Shown piece by piece: positions 10,930 through 22,711 of a stretch of DNA of 64,000 nt. The notes under the pieces were generated by a model. The model had not been told where the DNA came from. It ran no database searches and saw only the letters and a program-made list of their open reading frames with translations. The stretch lies in assembly GCA_963576475.1 (NCBI GenBank), contig OY754990.1, positions 5,485,756 through 5,549,755 on the forward strand. Direction: 5' to 3'. A program made the position numbers and the translations under genes. Source of the DNA: Molanna angustata (taxonomy: Eukaryota > Arthropoda > Insecta > Trichoptera > Molannidae). Position 1 is the stretch's first letter; every line of letters starts with the position of its first letter.

Positions 10930-11262
10930 TCAATGACTCGAAAACTTGAAAGATATCTGTTTTAATTCATCTTGGACGCAATTGAAACCAATTTTACATA
11001 AAATTGTTTGGCAGTATGTAGGGCTACCAGAGTAGCCAAAGTTACCACTTGGGTTGTATGCGTTTGCACACCAGCTGAAGCTAATATGCAAACCTGTCGG
11101 CGGGAGCCGTGACAGATAAATGGTGGTAAAGTCGGTCTGCTGGACGTGTAGGTATAAACCTGTGTGTCCGCCTTTGGCTACATACAACCAAACGATACCA
11201 CACCTGCCTGGTTCGAACCTGGATACCGTCTGTCGGAGTCTCCCGACAGCTGGGCTACAGAT
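10930..11262 (-). mobile_element. Probable tRNA-derived SINE
   Basis: On the minus strand the head reads TAGCCCAGCTG (box A-like) and CAGGTTCGAACCAGG (box B) at about 11250-11195. A non-coding body continues toward 10.95 kb. The arrangement matches the better-preserved Bm1-like SINE at 40.25-40.54 kb, but the body differs. The 3' boundary is not clear and I see no target duplication. Confidence 0.5.
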
Positions 11263-11340
11263 AGATCGACCAAGAAAAAGTGATACCGTATATAAAATGA
11301 CATTAGATACAGAATGAAATTGATGACAGAGATTGAAAGA

Positions 11341-11638
11341 TGTAACAAGAATGTAACTAACTCGTTTATTATATCTTGTTTACAATGGTAATTGTTAAAT
11401 GCAATCAAATAGGTATATATAGTACTTAATTTTAAATATAAATTCAATTCGCGGACTTTGAACGACGACGAGGCGATCGAGCAGCGTAAGGGCGTAGCAA
11501 GAGGTCTGGATAGAGCCGAATGCTTTCGTAGCTCCGTGGGCGTCCTTATATAGGTGAGGTGAGGCTGCGTACGGCGCAGGACAAAATGGCGTCTGCGCGC
11601 GTTGCATAACCGAGTAGCGCAATGGAAGTTGCGCTACA
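11341..11638 (-). mobile_element. Possible LTR (solo or remnant)
   Basis: On the minus strand it begins TGTAGCGCAACTTCC and ends CTTGTTACA (TGT...ACA type). It has a TATATAAGG promoter-like motif near 11553 and an AATAAA signal near 11370. GC content is high compared with the flanks. No matching target duplication flanks it and no gag or pol follows, so the assignment is tentative; a GC-rich promoter or unknown repeat is possible. Confidence 0.35.
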
Positions 11639-11729
11639 ATTGTTTTGCATTTTTCTTGTATGTATTACATATATTCAGGGATTTCAAAGTCGTTTCGGAA
11701 TCGTCCTGAGTATACAAAAATATAAACCA

Positions 11730-11997
11730 GAAGCAACGCCGAGAGGAGTTGTGGATGGACGACCCAATCTCTGCATGGATGGACACAAGCGAGAAGGTTT
11801 ATAGGACGCATTACCTGCCATACCCTATATGGAAGACATTGAACAGGCTGAGGTTGGGTGTGAGTGGCCGCATAAGCAACCTGCACAGGTGGGGTTTCTC
11901 GATGGAAGACGATACCTTCTGTGATTGTCGGGCAGTGTGGGGCAGAACTGAACGAAGGCTGTCATGTGGATGACCTGATAAGATCGTGTAGTATTAT
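11730..11997 (+). pseudogene. LINE ORF2 C-terminal fragment (interrupted)
   Basis: The plus frame reads WKTLNRLRLGVSGRISNLHR then WGF and CDC, a pattern found at the C-terminus of insect LINE ORF2 proteins. The CDC...H...C zinc-ligand pattern continues only after a frameshift near 11940 (GAELNEGCHVDDLIRSC). The frame is then broken by the minus-strand RTE insertion, and target sequence resumes at 13015 with a 3' flank reaching a possible AATAAA near 13110. Confidence 0.6.
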
Positions 11998-13014
11998 GTG
12001 GCTGGTAGTCTACCTGTTCTTCTCGCTAGAGCCTCGATATCCAAGGCTTTATTTATCAAATTGTCCGTCGGTTGTTTCAAAATGTGGCCATACCATCTAT
12101 GCCTGTTTTGAATTTTTTTTTCGTCTATTGGGGCCACTTTGAAACTACCGCGGACGTGGACGTTCCTAACTTTGTCAGACCCCCAGCCCACCTTAGCATC
12201 TTCATTTGGTGTTTCTGCTTTAATACCCAGCATTCCGAGCCATACATTATTGCGGATATAACTACCATCTTATATACTTGACCTTTGACTCTCACTGGCA
12301 TTCTCTTATCACATATCGCTTTTTATGCGATGTGCGACATCTGTTTCGGGGTCGCTCAATGTTGGTATTTTCCTTCCCAAGTATTTAAAGGACGATGTTT
12401 GAGGGACGGGTATATCTTACAAGTAGAGTGTGTTGCCTGCTGTAGCTGGATGCTGACCTGAGAAACAACATGGCATATGTTCAGTTTTTGAGAGGCTTAT
12501 CTTCAGTCTGTTGTCCTTTAATGCCTTTCGCCACTCGTTCAGCGTGATCTGTGTACCTTCCACATCATCACCCAGCAGCATGATGTCATCTGCATACAGA
12601 ATATTCCATGGTGTTGGTCTCTGAAAATCTTTTGTGAGGTCATCCATTACTTAGTTAAACAGAAGGGGGCTCAGGACAGATCCCTGATGGACTCCGATTC
12701 TAAACGACTCACTCCACCTGACGTTTTCACTCTGGTTTCTATTTCACCGTACATGTCTTTTATAAGGTCTATGTAGTGTTCAGGTATGTGGTGTCTTCTG
12801 AGAGCCCGCCATAGAAGTGCTCTTGGGACTCGGTCGAAGACCTTTTCTAAATCAATGAAGACCATGTGGAGATCCTTTTTGCTTTCTTTATACTTCTCTA
12901 TCACAATTCTGACTGTTTGTATTGCATCCATTGTAGATTTATCTGTGACAAACCCGCACTGATTTATTGTTACATTAGTTAGGTCTCGTAGCCGTTGGTG
13001 CATTATGCGTAAAC
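11998..13014 (-). pseudogene. RTE-like LINE, 5'-truncated and decayed
   Basis: The minus strand encodes reverse-transcriptase pieces in order. At 13003-12671 it reads GFVTDKSTMDAIQTVRIVIE then FIDLEKVFDRVPR (RT finger/palm). At 12647-12417 it reads YADDIMLLGDD, the catalytic YADD box. At 12233-11994 it reads VRGSFKVAPIDEKK then RHRWYGHILK, typical of RTE C-termini. Frames are split by stops and frameshifts, and the endonuclease half is missing. It is flanked by a 15-bp direct repeat (11983-11997 and 13015-13029), so it is a genuine truncated insertion and not a chance similarity. Confidence 0.85.
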
Positions 13015-13029
13015 ATCGTGTAGTATTAT

Positions 13030-13950
13030 TATTTGTACCTATATATTAGCGTGCATATTTTCGAGTGTAATATTTTAATATTGTGATTTGTAATTTATAT
13101 TTGTATGTAAAATAAAAGTCAATTTGAATTATATTCTCGACTTTATTACTCACATATTTATCATTAAGTAATAATATATAAGTACAGTTGTTTGGTTATT
13201 TTAATATGACTTGTAAGAAAATCTTTTTCTTCGAAAAGTTGAGAAATTAAAGATTGTTCAATTCATTGATAATACACGTTGAGTTCACAATAATTTACCT
13301 CACGCATATAAGTAAATTTAATCAATTTACGTCCTCTGTTGCTTGGATGCATATCAGTTTAATTGTGTTTGGAGCAAAACATATCTAACTTCGAATTCAT
13401 CAAAACTGTAAAGCTTTTGCTAATACACAGAAGGTATACGGTTCAAGAATTATATGATAAATCCCTGGATCGAGAATAAATGCAACTAAATCTAATGTGA
13501 TGGTATTTGAGTAGAGCGAAAGACGAACAAGATGCGAGATAGAATTGGAGAAAGTACAATGAGAATAAGTGGATATATATATTTATACTTAGGAAGCTTG
13601 TTTCAGCGTGATGGAAGACTGGAAAAATATATCTATTAAAAGAAGATTTATAGAAAATATATCGTAAGTTCCCCTTAAATAGTATTATTAGTATGTTTTC
13701 ACAGATTTTATTAAATTACTTCATATGTAGGTATACTTGACACTGAACTTCTTAGTGTACTTGCGATTTTAATATAACATCATATTTTCAGTCACTAGAT
13801 TTAGCGTTATATGCATTCTTAATTTATTCCTAAATTAACACAAAAAATAACTATACTTTAGTAATAGAGGTTGTAAATCAAGAACTGACAGAAAGTTATA
13901 TTTTGACGATGTAGAGATATAAATTGTTTCAATTATTTCATAGTCATATC
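13030..13950. other. LINE 3' flank then AT-rich spacer
   Basis: The first 110 bp are probably the 3' flank of the interrupted LINE. The remainder shows no gene or recognised repeat. Confidence 0.45.
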
Positions 13951-13951
13951 A

Positions 13952-13990
13952 TCTGTGGATCTGTCATCGACAGTATGACAGATCCACAGA
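13952..13990. repeat. Perfect 16-bp-stem hairpin
   Basis: TCTGTGGATCTGTCAT (13952-13967) is exactly inverted at 13975-13990 across a 7-nt loop. It is not followed by a T run, and no neighbouring gene suggests a role. Confidence 0.9.
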
Positions 13991-14309
13991 ATTTGCTAAG
14001 GGTATTCTCAGAAATCATTTACAATATAAATGACAGAATCACTTGTTTTAATCCACTGCTCACCTCAGCTCAGCGCTGTCGGTGAAATCGACCCTCTCCG
14101 CCTTAAGTCTTTCCCTCACATAAGTATTTCTTAAGTTAGTTAATTTTCCGCACGGCATCTTCGCAGATCTTTTGACAACTTTTCTAGATAGGCATATCGT
14201 ACTCACTTTCTATATAACAAAATAGAACTTTGCGACTAATTCAATTTGGTTTGTTGTTGATTCTCATGGCTGACATCAATTTATTTTTCCTGAGATGTAG
14301 TACCTACTT

Positions 14310-14840
<531 letters not shown>

Positions 14841-15494
14841 TATTTTACCTTTTATCACATATTTATAATAACAAAAATCAAATTAAGATAAAAAAAATTA
14901 GTAATGGAGGCAAGCATAAAAAAGATATATGGACTCAAATAAACCAATACATTAAAAAAATATATAAGTACAACCAACAGCCGCAGAAGTAGAATATTCA
15001 AACATATGAGGCGAATTGTTCAAAATCCTTTCATTGCGGTGAAAATAACTACAAATCACAAAAACGCAAGACAATTCAAAACATACTATTTATTTAAATC
15101 TTGCAAACTTACATGAAAGATTATTTTCAAGAAAAGCTTCAAAGCTTGTTTTGAGACGACCTAAAGTACAATCAATTTTAATATCTAGTGAATTTACATC
15201 GGCAACAAAATGAAAAGTTTTCATTAAGGGTTAAGTTTTCCCGGTCGTTTCGACAATGACGGGAAAATAACACGCGCGCGCTAAGAATGCCGGCATCGCC
15301 GCGCACCGTCCCTCCCCCCCTTCGAAACTTTCGACCGAAAAACAAACCCGCAACTACTGTGCAAAGTCCGGTCGTAAATTTTCGCCAAGTCTCTATTCGA
15401 TACGTTCGAGAAGATGATGATAATAATAATAATAAGAAATGGAATAATTAATTTTTGCTTTCGCAACCGACCTTTAGACAAGTTTCAAACCAAT
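14841..15494. other. Spacer with a small GC-rich islet
   Basis: 15240-15410 is clearly GC-richer than its surroundings and contains CGCGCGCG and many CpG pairs. It could be a promoter, an exon or an unlisted repeat. No convincing ORF, splice pattern or family similarity is visible. Confidence 0.4.
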
Positions 15495-15880
15495 TTCAAA
15501 ACATTTATTTTCCATTCAGCGCCAATGCGTAATAAAAGTTTTTTTGGTTTATTTACTTCACCAGATGCGTTAATGCAACGTCATATCATAATTTTCCAGG
15601 TATTTTGATCTTCTTTAATTTATAAAAAAAAAATATTGCTCTATACCTTATATTTTTTTAAATATTTAAGATAAATGTCTAAAATCGGGGTATGCTTATT
15701 ATTTTCCTACAAGAATATATACAGTACATAATCAAAAAGTTAAGGTATATTTCTCTTTATTCATATCCAAACTAATTAGGTAATTTTTTTCAAAATGATT
15801 CGTTTAGTAATAATGATGGTATATCAAATTGAAAAAATAGGTACGTTTGCAGCATGCACCCTCTTAATGCGTTCAACAGT
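15495..15880. mobile_element. Half copy of palindromic element P
   Basis: Contains the centre (CATTCAGCGCCAATGCG) and one arm, including AAAATCGGGGTATGC, CTACAAGAATATATACAG and AATAGGTACGTTTGCAGC, of the ~690-bp palindrome at 30.04-30.74 kb. The other arm is absent. Confidence 0.75.
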
Positions 15881-16394
15881 AGTAGTAATATACAATTTCC
15901 ATTCCATACTGCTTTAAAACTATGTGTTATATAAATTGATTTAAAACTATGCGTTTAATTAATTTAAAATGTATTTAATTAATTTTTGATTTATTTTAAG
16001 AAACAGTATTATATGAAGATATAAACCTATGTATATGAATCGACATTAGCGTAAGGCATCTATATGATTTAGGCACCAAATTTCGTTATTATTTTACAAA
16101 AACATTCCTGAAAATAGTGTCAAAATTCGCGAATATATTCGGGTTTATCGCAAACGCAAATAATTCATATAACTACTTATAATTATAATAACCATCTTCA
16201 TAGGCAAATCACAACGATTTATTTTATTATTTTATTTATTTTTTTATAATCCATTAAATTACAAGAGCATTGGTTACGAGAAAATAAAAGAATACCTACA
16301 TATTATATAAAAACCAATAAAATGGTAATAAGAGTCATTGGAGTCACATGGATGTATCCACTGTACTAGCCCATGGGCATGAAGTAGGTTGTAT
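15881..16394. other. AT-rich spacer, no gene seen
   Basis: Nothing recognised. Confidence 0.5.
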
Positions 16395-16560
16395 ATTTTT
16401 TTAATTTATATTTATTTTATTTTTGAAAACCAAAATACACTATACAAACCATAAATACAAAAAAAAATACAATTCAAAATAATTAAAAATATTTTATAAT
16501 TTTTTTTTTTGTATAAACCACCTCACTCGGTTGAGTCTGTTCAGAGGAGACAGAAAATTA
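16395..16560 (-). mobile_element. LINE 3' UTR fragment (family C-like)
   Basis: The minus strand carries GAACAGACTCAACCGAGTGA then GGTGG, related to the CCACCTC...GAGGTGG hairpin at the 3' end of the family-C LINE copies at 43.9 and 63.1 kb. It ends in an A-rich tail on the minus strand. Confidence 0.45.
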
Positions 16561-16594
16561 CTCGCATTATATACCTATATCACAGATAAAACAT

Positions 16595-16808
16595 ATTTCT
16601 TCTCGGGCAACTAACAGGTAGGTAAAATGTCAAATATTAATTGAACACGCACCCAATAACAAGTTGCCACATTCTGGAGACTTACGATATTAATCGTCTC
16701 ACAGATCCAGACTGAAAACACGATTAAAAACTGTGTCTCCACCGGGAATCGAACCTGGGACCTTTGGATCAGCAGTCAGACACCTAACCAATTGAGCCAC
16801 GAAAGCCG
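16595..16808 (-). mobile_element. tRNA-derived SINE (family S2), copy 1
   Basis: Minus-strand head: box A TGGCTCAATTGG and box B GGTTCGATTCC at about 16805-16740. The body includes the complements of CAGATCCAGACTGAAAACAC, ACAAGTTGCCACATTCTGG and TCTCGGGCAACTAACAGG. Three further copies share head, body and order (33.7, 34.1 and 39.8 kb). Confidence 0.85.
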
Positions 16809-16929
16809 ACAAATATTTTTTTAACTATTGTCACTTGTTCAAGTTTGTTATAAGATATTTTTGTAGCTATTGTTACGTATTTATGTTTCCGCAATATAAT
16901 ATTATGGCCTTGTTTTTAATACCGCGCTG

Positions 16930-17240
16930 TGAGGCCTCCGCGCTGTGAGGCACCGGCTTAGAATAGTGCTTCCACTTTTTTTCTATTATTGTTTTCGAGT
17001 GTCCCGTAAGAGCCGGGTAATCGAAAATACATCAGGCAACAATAACATCTGACATAGTTCCAGCAATGAGGTTCACCACCCATTCTGAATGTAGTGCCTT
17101 TTAGGTGAGACGAGACTGGTGTGTGGACATACACAGATGTGTTGTGCTCCCTTTTATAAGGCAATGCACACCCCCACACCTTTCGCTGGTTACCCCACAT
17201 TGTGGGATATGCCGTGATGGTATGAATGAATGAATGAATG
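16930..17240 (+). mobile_element. Dispersed repeat family D, longest copy
   Basis: Begins in a duplicated CGCGCTGTGAGGC and ends TGATGGTATGAATGAATGAA, a simple-repeat tail typical of a LINE or SINE 3' end. Fragments of the same sequence occur on the minus strand at 9.56 and 50.75 kb. The 80-residue minus-strand frame over it has no family resemblance. Confidence 0.6.
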
Positions 17241-18044
17241 TTTTTAATACATGTACCATCGCCACAGTTTAGCCAACCCTACAGTTTTAACCGTAGATTT
17301 ACAGTTTTTTGGAAATCCTCCCAGTTTTTAGTTTAGACCTCCAAATCAACAGTTTTAATTAAATTATGGAGGTATTAGTTAAAATCATAGCGCCATCTGT
17401 TTCATTTGTTGCGTAATCCTTTCATTAACTCAGATTCAGGTAAACCGACTAAAACCTATTTTTTCGTAATTTTCATAGATGGCGTAATCAGGTAGAGTAA
17501 GGTAGATCGTTTATCGACATTCTGTTTATTACTCGGGAATACCCTATTTTCTTCCCCAAATGTGTTTTAACCATTATTACCATTAAATAATACAAAATAA
17601 GAAAAAGCTGTAGATTTATAGTTTTTTAATTAATATTTACAGTTTTCTATAGTTTTTTAAACATGTATGCAGTTTTTCTCTAGGATGAGGTTGGCAACAA
17701 TGCAAACGCCATCTATGAATACACTTTTGTGTAACGCCATCTATTGAAAAAATTGATTTGTATACATTATTCAAATATTTCTTTCTGCTTTTTTCCTCGT
17801 TACATACCCATCGTTTTTTCTGGCGTACGGACCGAAGTCACAAATCATGATTTTGAATTAATTAAAAGATGTTTCTCAATACCGAGCTAAAAATTTAATT
17901 AAAAAACTTATCTTTGAAACTTATTATTGTATCTTTCCCATAAATAATTAATTTTGTAAATTTTGCGATACGTATGAAAACAAATGAAAATCTTTACTAA
18001 TATCGAATGTTTACATGATACAGCCAGACTTACGTAAAAAACAT
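17241..18044. other. Spacer with 'catagatggcg' motifs
   Basis: Contains CGCCATCTATGAA and CATAGATGGCGTAA motifs (17.47, 17.71 and 17.74 kb) like those inside element family E, plus repeated ACAGTTTT strings. It may be a decayed copy. No gene is seen. Confidence 0.4.
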
Positions 18045-19216
18045 ATATATTTATTTATTTATTAAGAGGACAACATACAGCATAATATAATAAATTATAA
18101 AAAATAAAGATGATTTAATTAATAATAAAGCCATTAAAGGCCAGCGCCGCAAAAAAAGTTGTCGCTGAAGTTATTGTAGTATATTAAGATACATTAGGAA
18201 TGGTTACATATTATGGTGAGATATTTATTTATTTAGAGGACAACATACAGCATATAATAAATTATATAAAATAAAGAAGATTTGATTAATAATAAAGCCA
18301 ATTACAGGTTGTCGCTGAAGTTATTGTAGTATATTAAGATACATTAGGAATGGTTACATATTATGGTGAGATATTTATTTATTTAGAGGACAACATACAG
18401 CATATAATAAATTATATAAAATAAAGATGATTTGATTAATAATAAAGCCAATTACAGGTTGTCGCTGAAGTTATTGTAGTATATTAAGATACATTAGGAA
18501 TGGTTACATATTATGGTGAGATATTTATTTATTTAGAGGACAACATACAGCATAGGTATAATAAATTATATAAAATAAAGATGATTTGATTAATAATAAA
18601 GCCAATTACAGGTTGTCGCTGAAGTTATTGTAGTATATTAAGATACATTAGGAATGGTTACATATTATGGTGAAATATTTATTTATTTAGAGGACAACAT
18701 ACAGCATATAATAAATTATATAAAATAAAGATGATTTGATTAATAATAAAGCCAAGTTATTGTAGTATATTAAGATACATTAGGAATGGTTACATATTAT
18801 GGTGAGATATTTATTTATTTAGAGGACAACATACAGCATATAATAAATTATATAAAATAAAGATGATTTGATTAATAATAAAGCCAATTACAGGTTGTCG
18901 CTGAAGTTATTGTAGTATATTAAGATACATTAGGAATGGTTACATATTATGGTGAGATATTTATTTATTTAGAGGACAACATACAGCATATAATAAATTA
19001 TATAAAATAAAGATGATTTGATTAATAATAAAGCCAATTACAGGTTGTCGCTGAAGTTATTGTAGTATATTAAGATACATTAGGAATGGTTACATATTAT
19101 GGTGAGATATTTATTTATTTAGAGGACAACATACAGCATATAATAAATTATATAAAATAAAGATGATTTGATTAATAATAAAGCCAATTACAGGTTGTCG
19201 CTGAAGTTATTGTAGT
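18045..19216. repeat. 150-bp satellite, left block (~7.8 monomers)
   Basis: Monomers repeat every 150 bp, with landmarks TTTAGAGGACAACATACAGC, GATGATTTGATTAATAAT, CAGGTTGTCGCTGAAG and CATTAGGAATGGTTACAT. The first monomer is most divergent, carrying a longer AAAGGCCAGCGCCGC insert. One monomer near 18.75 kb lacks about 17 bp before GTTATTGTAG. The array stops at 19216 where the LINE begins and resumes in phase at 24536. Confidence 0.97.
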
Positions 19217-19802
19217 TTATTGTTTATTGTTTATTGTTATATTATAAAACATAGGCTTGAGATAAGCGCTTGTTCTCGTCAATTGCATTATCAAAAAATA
19301 GATATTATCAGCATATATCAAAATACATTATATCACGAGAAATTATCAAAATACATCACAATGTCACAAATACATCAGCAGAAAAGGAAAAAAAACATGA
19401 CATATAAAATTAAATGAAATAAACAATTAATCGACGCCAATCGGAATGTTAAGAGTTTCGATTGGCATCTTGTCAAAAACACAATAAAAGTAAACAACAT
19501 TATCAGAAGGCAGTGAATGGGCAAAGCTATTCATACATTTCATAATAAAATATTATAAACACAAAATATATTAAAGTCGTCCTGATGACGCTTGAGTAAA
19601 TTTACTTTTCACAATTGAGTAAAGAATTAATCGACGCCAATCGGAATGTAAAGAGTTTCGATTGGCATCTTGTGAAAGACATAATAAAAAGTAAACAACA
19701 TTATCAGAAGGCAGTGAATGGGCAAAGCTATACATACATTTCATAATAAAATAATACAAACACAAAATATATTAAAGTCGTCCTGATGACGCTTGAGCAA
19801 AT
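19217..19802 (-). promoter_or_regulatory. LINE 3' UTR with duplicated hairpin module
   Basis: A ~200-bp module occurs twice (TCGACGCCAATCGGAATG starts at 19431 and 19631). Each copy carries the inverted pair GCCAATCG/CGATTGGC around a 15-16-nt loop, followed by CATTATCAGAAGGCAGTGAA and AAAGTCGTCCTGATGACGCT. LINE reverse transcriptases of several clades recognise 3' RNA structure, so this hairpin is a candidate recognition site; the function is inferred. The repeat ends against the ORF2 stop. Confidence 0.65.
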
Positions 19803-22682
19803 TCACTCCCATGGCTTACTATCTTCCAAATATTCTGATATATTATAATAGGCTTTCTTAAGAAGCTTTTGTTTAACATAATTCTTGAATTTTGAAAATG
19901 ATAACTCAACCACGTCACTTGGTAATTTATTATAAAAACGTACGGTCTGACCTATGAATGATTTATTAACTTTATGTAGCCTAGTAGTGGGAACAACGAG
20001 TTTATTCCTACTTCTGGTATTATAATTATGATTATCATAATTTTTTTTATACACTTTTAAGTTTTTATGTGCATACATAATGTTTTCGTAAATATATTGG
20101 CAAGGCAAAGTCATTATATTGATTTCTTTAAATTTACTTTTAAGAGAATCTCTAGGACTCATATTGTAAACCGCGCGGACAGCCCTCTTCTGCAACACAA
20201 ATATAGTATCTATATCTGCAGCACTTCCCCACAGCAATATGCCATATGACATAACACTATGGAAGTAGCTGAAGTATACCAGTCTTGCAGTATCTACGTC
20301 CGTGATAAGACGTATCTTTTTGACCGCGTACGCCGCAGAACTAAGTCTCCTCGACAATTTACTTATATGGAGACCCCATTGAAGTTTTTTATCTAATGTC
20401 ATTCCTAAAAAAACAGTGTTATCGACAAGTTCCAGATTTTCATTCTTAACCACTACATTAGCTCCAACTTCCTTAACATTTGGTAAAACAAATCTTATAC
20501 ATTTGGTCTTTTTTTGGTTAAGTAATAAGTTGTTAATATTAAACCAGTCAACTATTTTAGATAATGTGTTGTTCACATCGTCAAAATCAGTCATTTTTCT
20601 TTTTAATTTAAATAAAAGTGATGTGTCATCTGCAAACAATACAATCTCTTGGTCATCCTTCATTAATTGAGGAAGATCATTTATATATATAAGAAATAAG
20701 AATGGACCCAAAATTGAACCTTGAGGTACACCCATAGTAACTAAAGATCCCGGAGAAAGATTTCCGTTCACGTTAACTTGTTGTTTTCGATCACACAAGT
20801 AAGATGCGAGAAGATCTAGTGCAACACCTCCGATGCCGTAGTGACTTAATTTCTTAATAAGTGTTTCATGGTGTACGCAGTCAAACGCCTTAGACAAATC
20901 ACAAAAGACTCCCAATGCATCATGTGATTCCTCCCAGGCCCCGAAGATATGCGACACCAAGTTAACACTGGCGTCAGTCGTTGAGCGACCTCTCGTGAAA
21001 CCAAATTGTTTATTATGTAGTAGATTATTTTTATGAAAATGACTTTGTAACTGTGCAAGAATAATCCTTTCAAAGATTTTACTAAAGGTCGGTAGCACTG
21101 ATATTGGTCTAAAGTTTGTTGGGTCAGAACTACTACCCGATTTGAAAAGTGGAGTTATTTTACTCAATTTCATTAGGTTTGGGAACACACCACACTCAAC
21201 ACATTTATTAAATATCAAAGCTAGTTCAGGCGCAATAATGTCAATTATAGGTTTGATAATGTTTACAGAGATGTCCCAGAGATCCGAAGTCTTTTTTACT
21301 TTTATAAGTTTAAAGGATTTTACAATATCAGTACTACTGACATGTTTAAAATAAAATTGTTCATTACATGCTGGTACATTATTCTTCAACAATGTTTCTG
21401 CCATAACATGCGATGAATTTAATGACTTTGTTGTAGAAACCGGAATGTCAGTAAAGAACGTTTCAAAAGCTTTGGCTACGACATCGTTTTGAGTAATACT
21501 AACATTTCCTATTTTTAAGTTAAATTCGTTTTTGTTATCATTTTTAACAGTTCCAGTCTCACAATTTATTATATTCCAAGTAGCTTTTATTTTATCATTA
21601 CTTTTTGCAATTTTATTTCTCAGGTAACGAGATTTAGCTTCCAAGCAGACTTTTTTAAAGATTTTGGAATACTTTTTAACTTTATTATTAAACTTTTCAC
21701 TAAAATTATATTGTTTCTCACTATAAAGTTCGTATAGTTTTAATCTACTTTTATGTATTCCCGCTGTTGCCCATTCACTAAATGTTGCTTTGTCGGATAC
21801 TGTAATCGTTTTGGATGTAAATATTGAATTAAACACATTATTAAATTTAGCAAAAAACATATTATATAAATAGTTTGGGTGATTATCACCATAAGAAATA
21901 GGTAATTCAGAAATAAGGGCCGTTTTTATTTTTTCCACTCGACCAACAGTCACTGGTACAAAGGTAATTCTTCTTTTTTTACTTGTTTTACAATGTGTTT
22001 CAATCTTGACCATTTCTCCAAGGTGATCAGATGTAATGTTACTAATTACACTCTTATTTATGATACGTACATCTGTAAATATATTGTCTATACATGTAGC
22101 TGTAGTTTCCGTTATTCTAGTAGGCTCCATAAACAAAGGTTTTAGGTTAAATGAGTTAAACAAATTAGTTATCCTATCGCTTAATGAGTTTTCCATCAAT
22201 AAATCAATATTAAAATCTCCACATGCTATGATTTGTTTATTGGATTTCGATAATTTATATAAAATTTCTTCCATAACGTCTTCAAAATTAGAATATTTAG
22301 CACATGGTGGGCTGTAGATGCATATAATTATTAACTGCTCTAATTCTACACAGGCTAGTTCAATTTCTCTTTCAACAGAATGATTAACAATATCGATTCG
22401 ATCCTTAAATGTAATTTGTTTATTCAACAGTATCATTGAGCCACCCCTTATGAAATTTACTCGGCAGTAAGAACTACCAATTTTGTGATTACTGAAATTA
22501 AATATGAGTTCATGGTGCTTTAGCCAATGTTCAGTAATGCAAATTATGTCAATATTATTTGAACTCATGAATAATTCCAACTCCAACACCTTATTTTCTA
22601 AACCTTCGATATTCTGATTTAACAAAGTGATAATTTTATTAGAATTAGTACGTTTCTTTTTTTCACTATTTAAAAAATGCAT
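19803..22682 (-). CDS. LINE ORF2: AP endonuclease-reverse transcriptase, 959 aa
   Basis: This is the replication enzyme of the element. Its endonuclease would nick chromosomal DNA and its reverse transcriptase would copy LINE RNA from the nick. The N-terminal AP-endonuclease domain (about residues 18-230) shows NQN near 23, TEHWL near 50, GDFNID near 155-160 and SDH near 218-220. The reverse transcriptase (about 490-780) shows FRPISVLP near 524, FCDLSKAFD near 593-601, GVPQGSILGP near 651-660 and the catalytic FADDTSLL near 683. The C-terminal part carries the MSYGILLWG region usual in Jockey/CR1 proteins. No RNase H domain is visible. The start lies 29 nt after the ORF1 stop, an arrangement suggesting reinitiation. 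Length and integrity fit a functional protein. Clade (Jockey versus CR1) is not settled. Confidence 0.95.
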   Translation of the reverse strand: MHFLNSEKKKRTNSNKIITLLNQNIEGLENKVLELELFMSSNNIDIICITEHWLKHHELIFNFSNHKIGSSYCRVNFIRGGSMILLNKQITFKDRIDIVNHSVEREIELACVELEQLIIICIYSPPCAKYSNFEDVMEEILYKLSKSNKQIIACGDFNIDLLMENSLSDRITNLFNSFNLKPLFMEPTRITETTATCIDNIFTDVRIINKSVISNITSDHLGEMVKIETHCKTSKKRRITFVPVTVGRVEKIKTALISELPISYGDNHPNYLYNMFFAKFNNVFNSIFTSKTITVSDKATFSEWATAGIHKSRLKLYELYSEKQYNFSEKFNNKVKKYSKIFKKVCLEAKSRYLRNKIAKSNDKIKATWNIINCETGTVKNDNKNEFNLKIGNVSITQNDVVAKAFETFFTDIPVSTTKSLNSSHVMAETLLKNNVPACNEQFYFKHVSSTDIVKSFKLIKVKKTSDLWDISVNIIKPIIDIIAPELALIFNKCVECGVFPNLMKLSKITPLFKSGSSSDPTNFRPISVLPTFSKIFERIILAQLQSHFHKNNLLHNKQFGFTRGRSTTDASVNLVSHIFGAWEESHDALGVFCDLSKAFDCVHHETLIKKLSHYGIGGVALDLLASYLCDRKQQVNVNGNLSPGSLVTMGVPQGSILGPFLFLIYINDLPQLMKDDQEIVLFADDTSLLFKLKRKMTDFDDVNNTLSKIVDWFNINNLLLNQKKTKCIRFVLPNVKEVGANVVVKNENLELVDNTVFLGMTLDKKLQWGLHISKLSRRLSSAAYAVKKIRLITDVDTARLVYFSYFHSVMSYGILLWGSAADIDTIFVLQKRAVRAVYNMSPRDSLKSKFKEINIMTLPCQYIYENIMYAHKNLKVYKKNYDNHNYNTRSRNKLVVPTTRLHKVNKSFIGQTVRFYNKLPSDVVELSFSKFKNYVKQKLLKKAYYNISEYLEDSKPWE

Positions 22683-22711
22683 GCTAGAGACCTCCTCTAA
22701 TGTCTTATGAA

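Noticed and set aside
15240..15410. CpG-rich promoter or first exon
   Set aside because: No TATA/initiator arrangement, ORF or splice donor could be supported; left as an unexplained GC islet.
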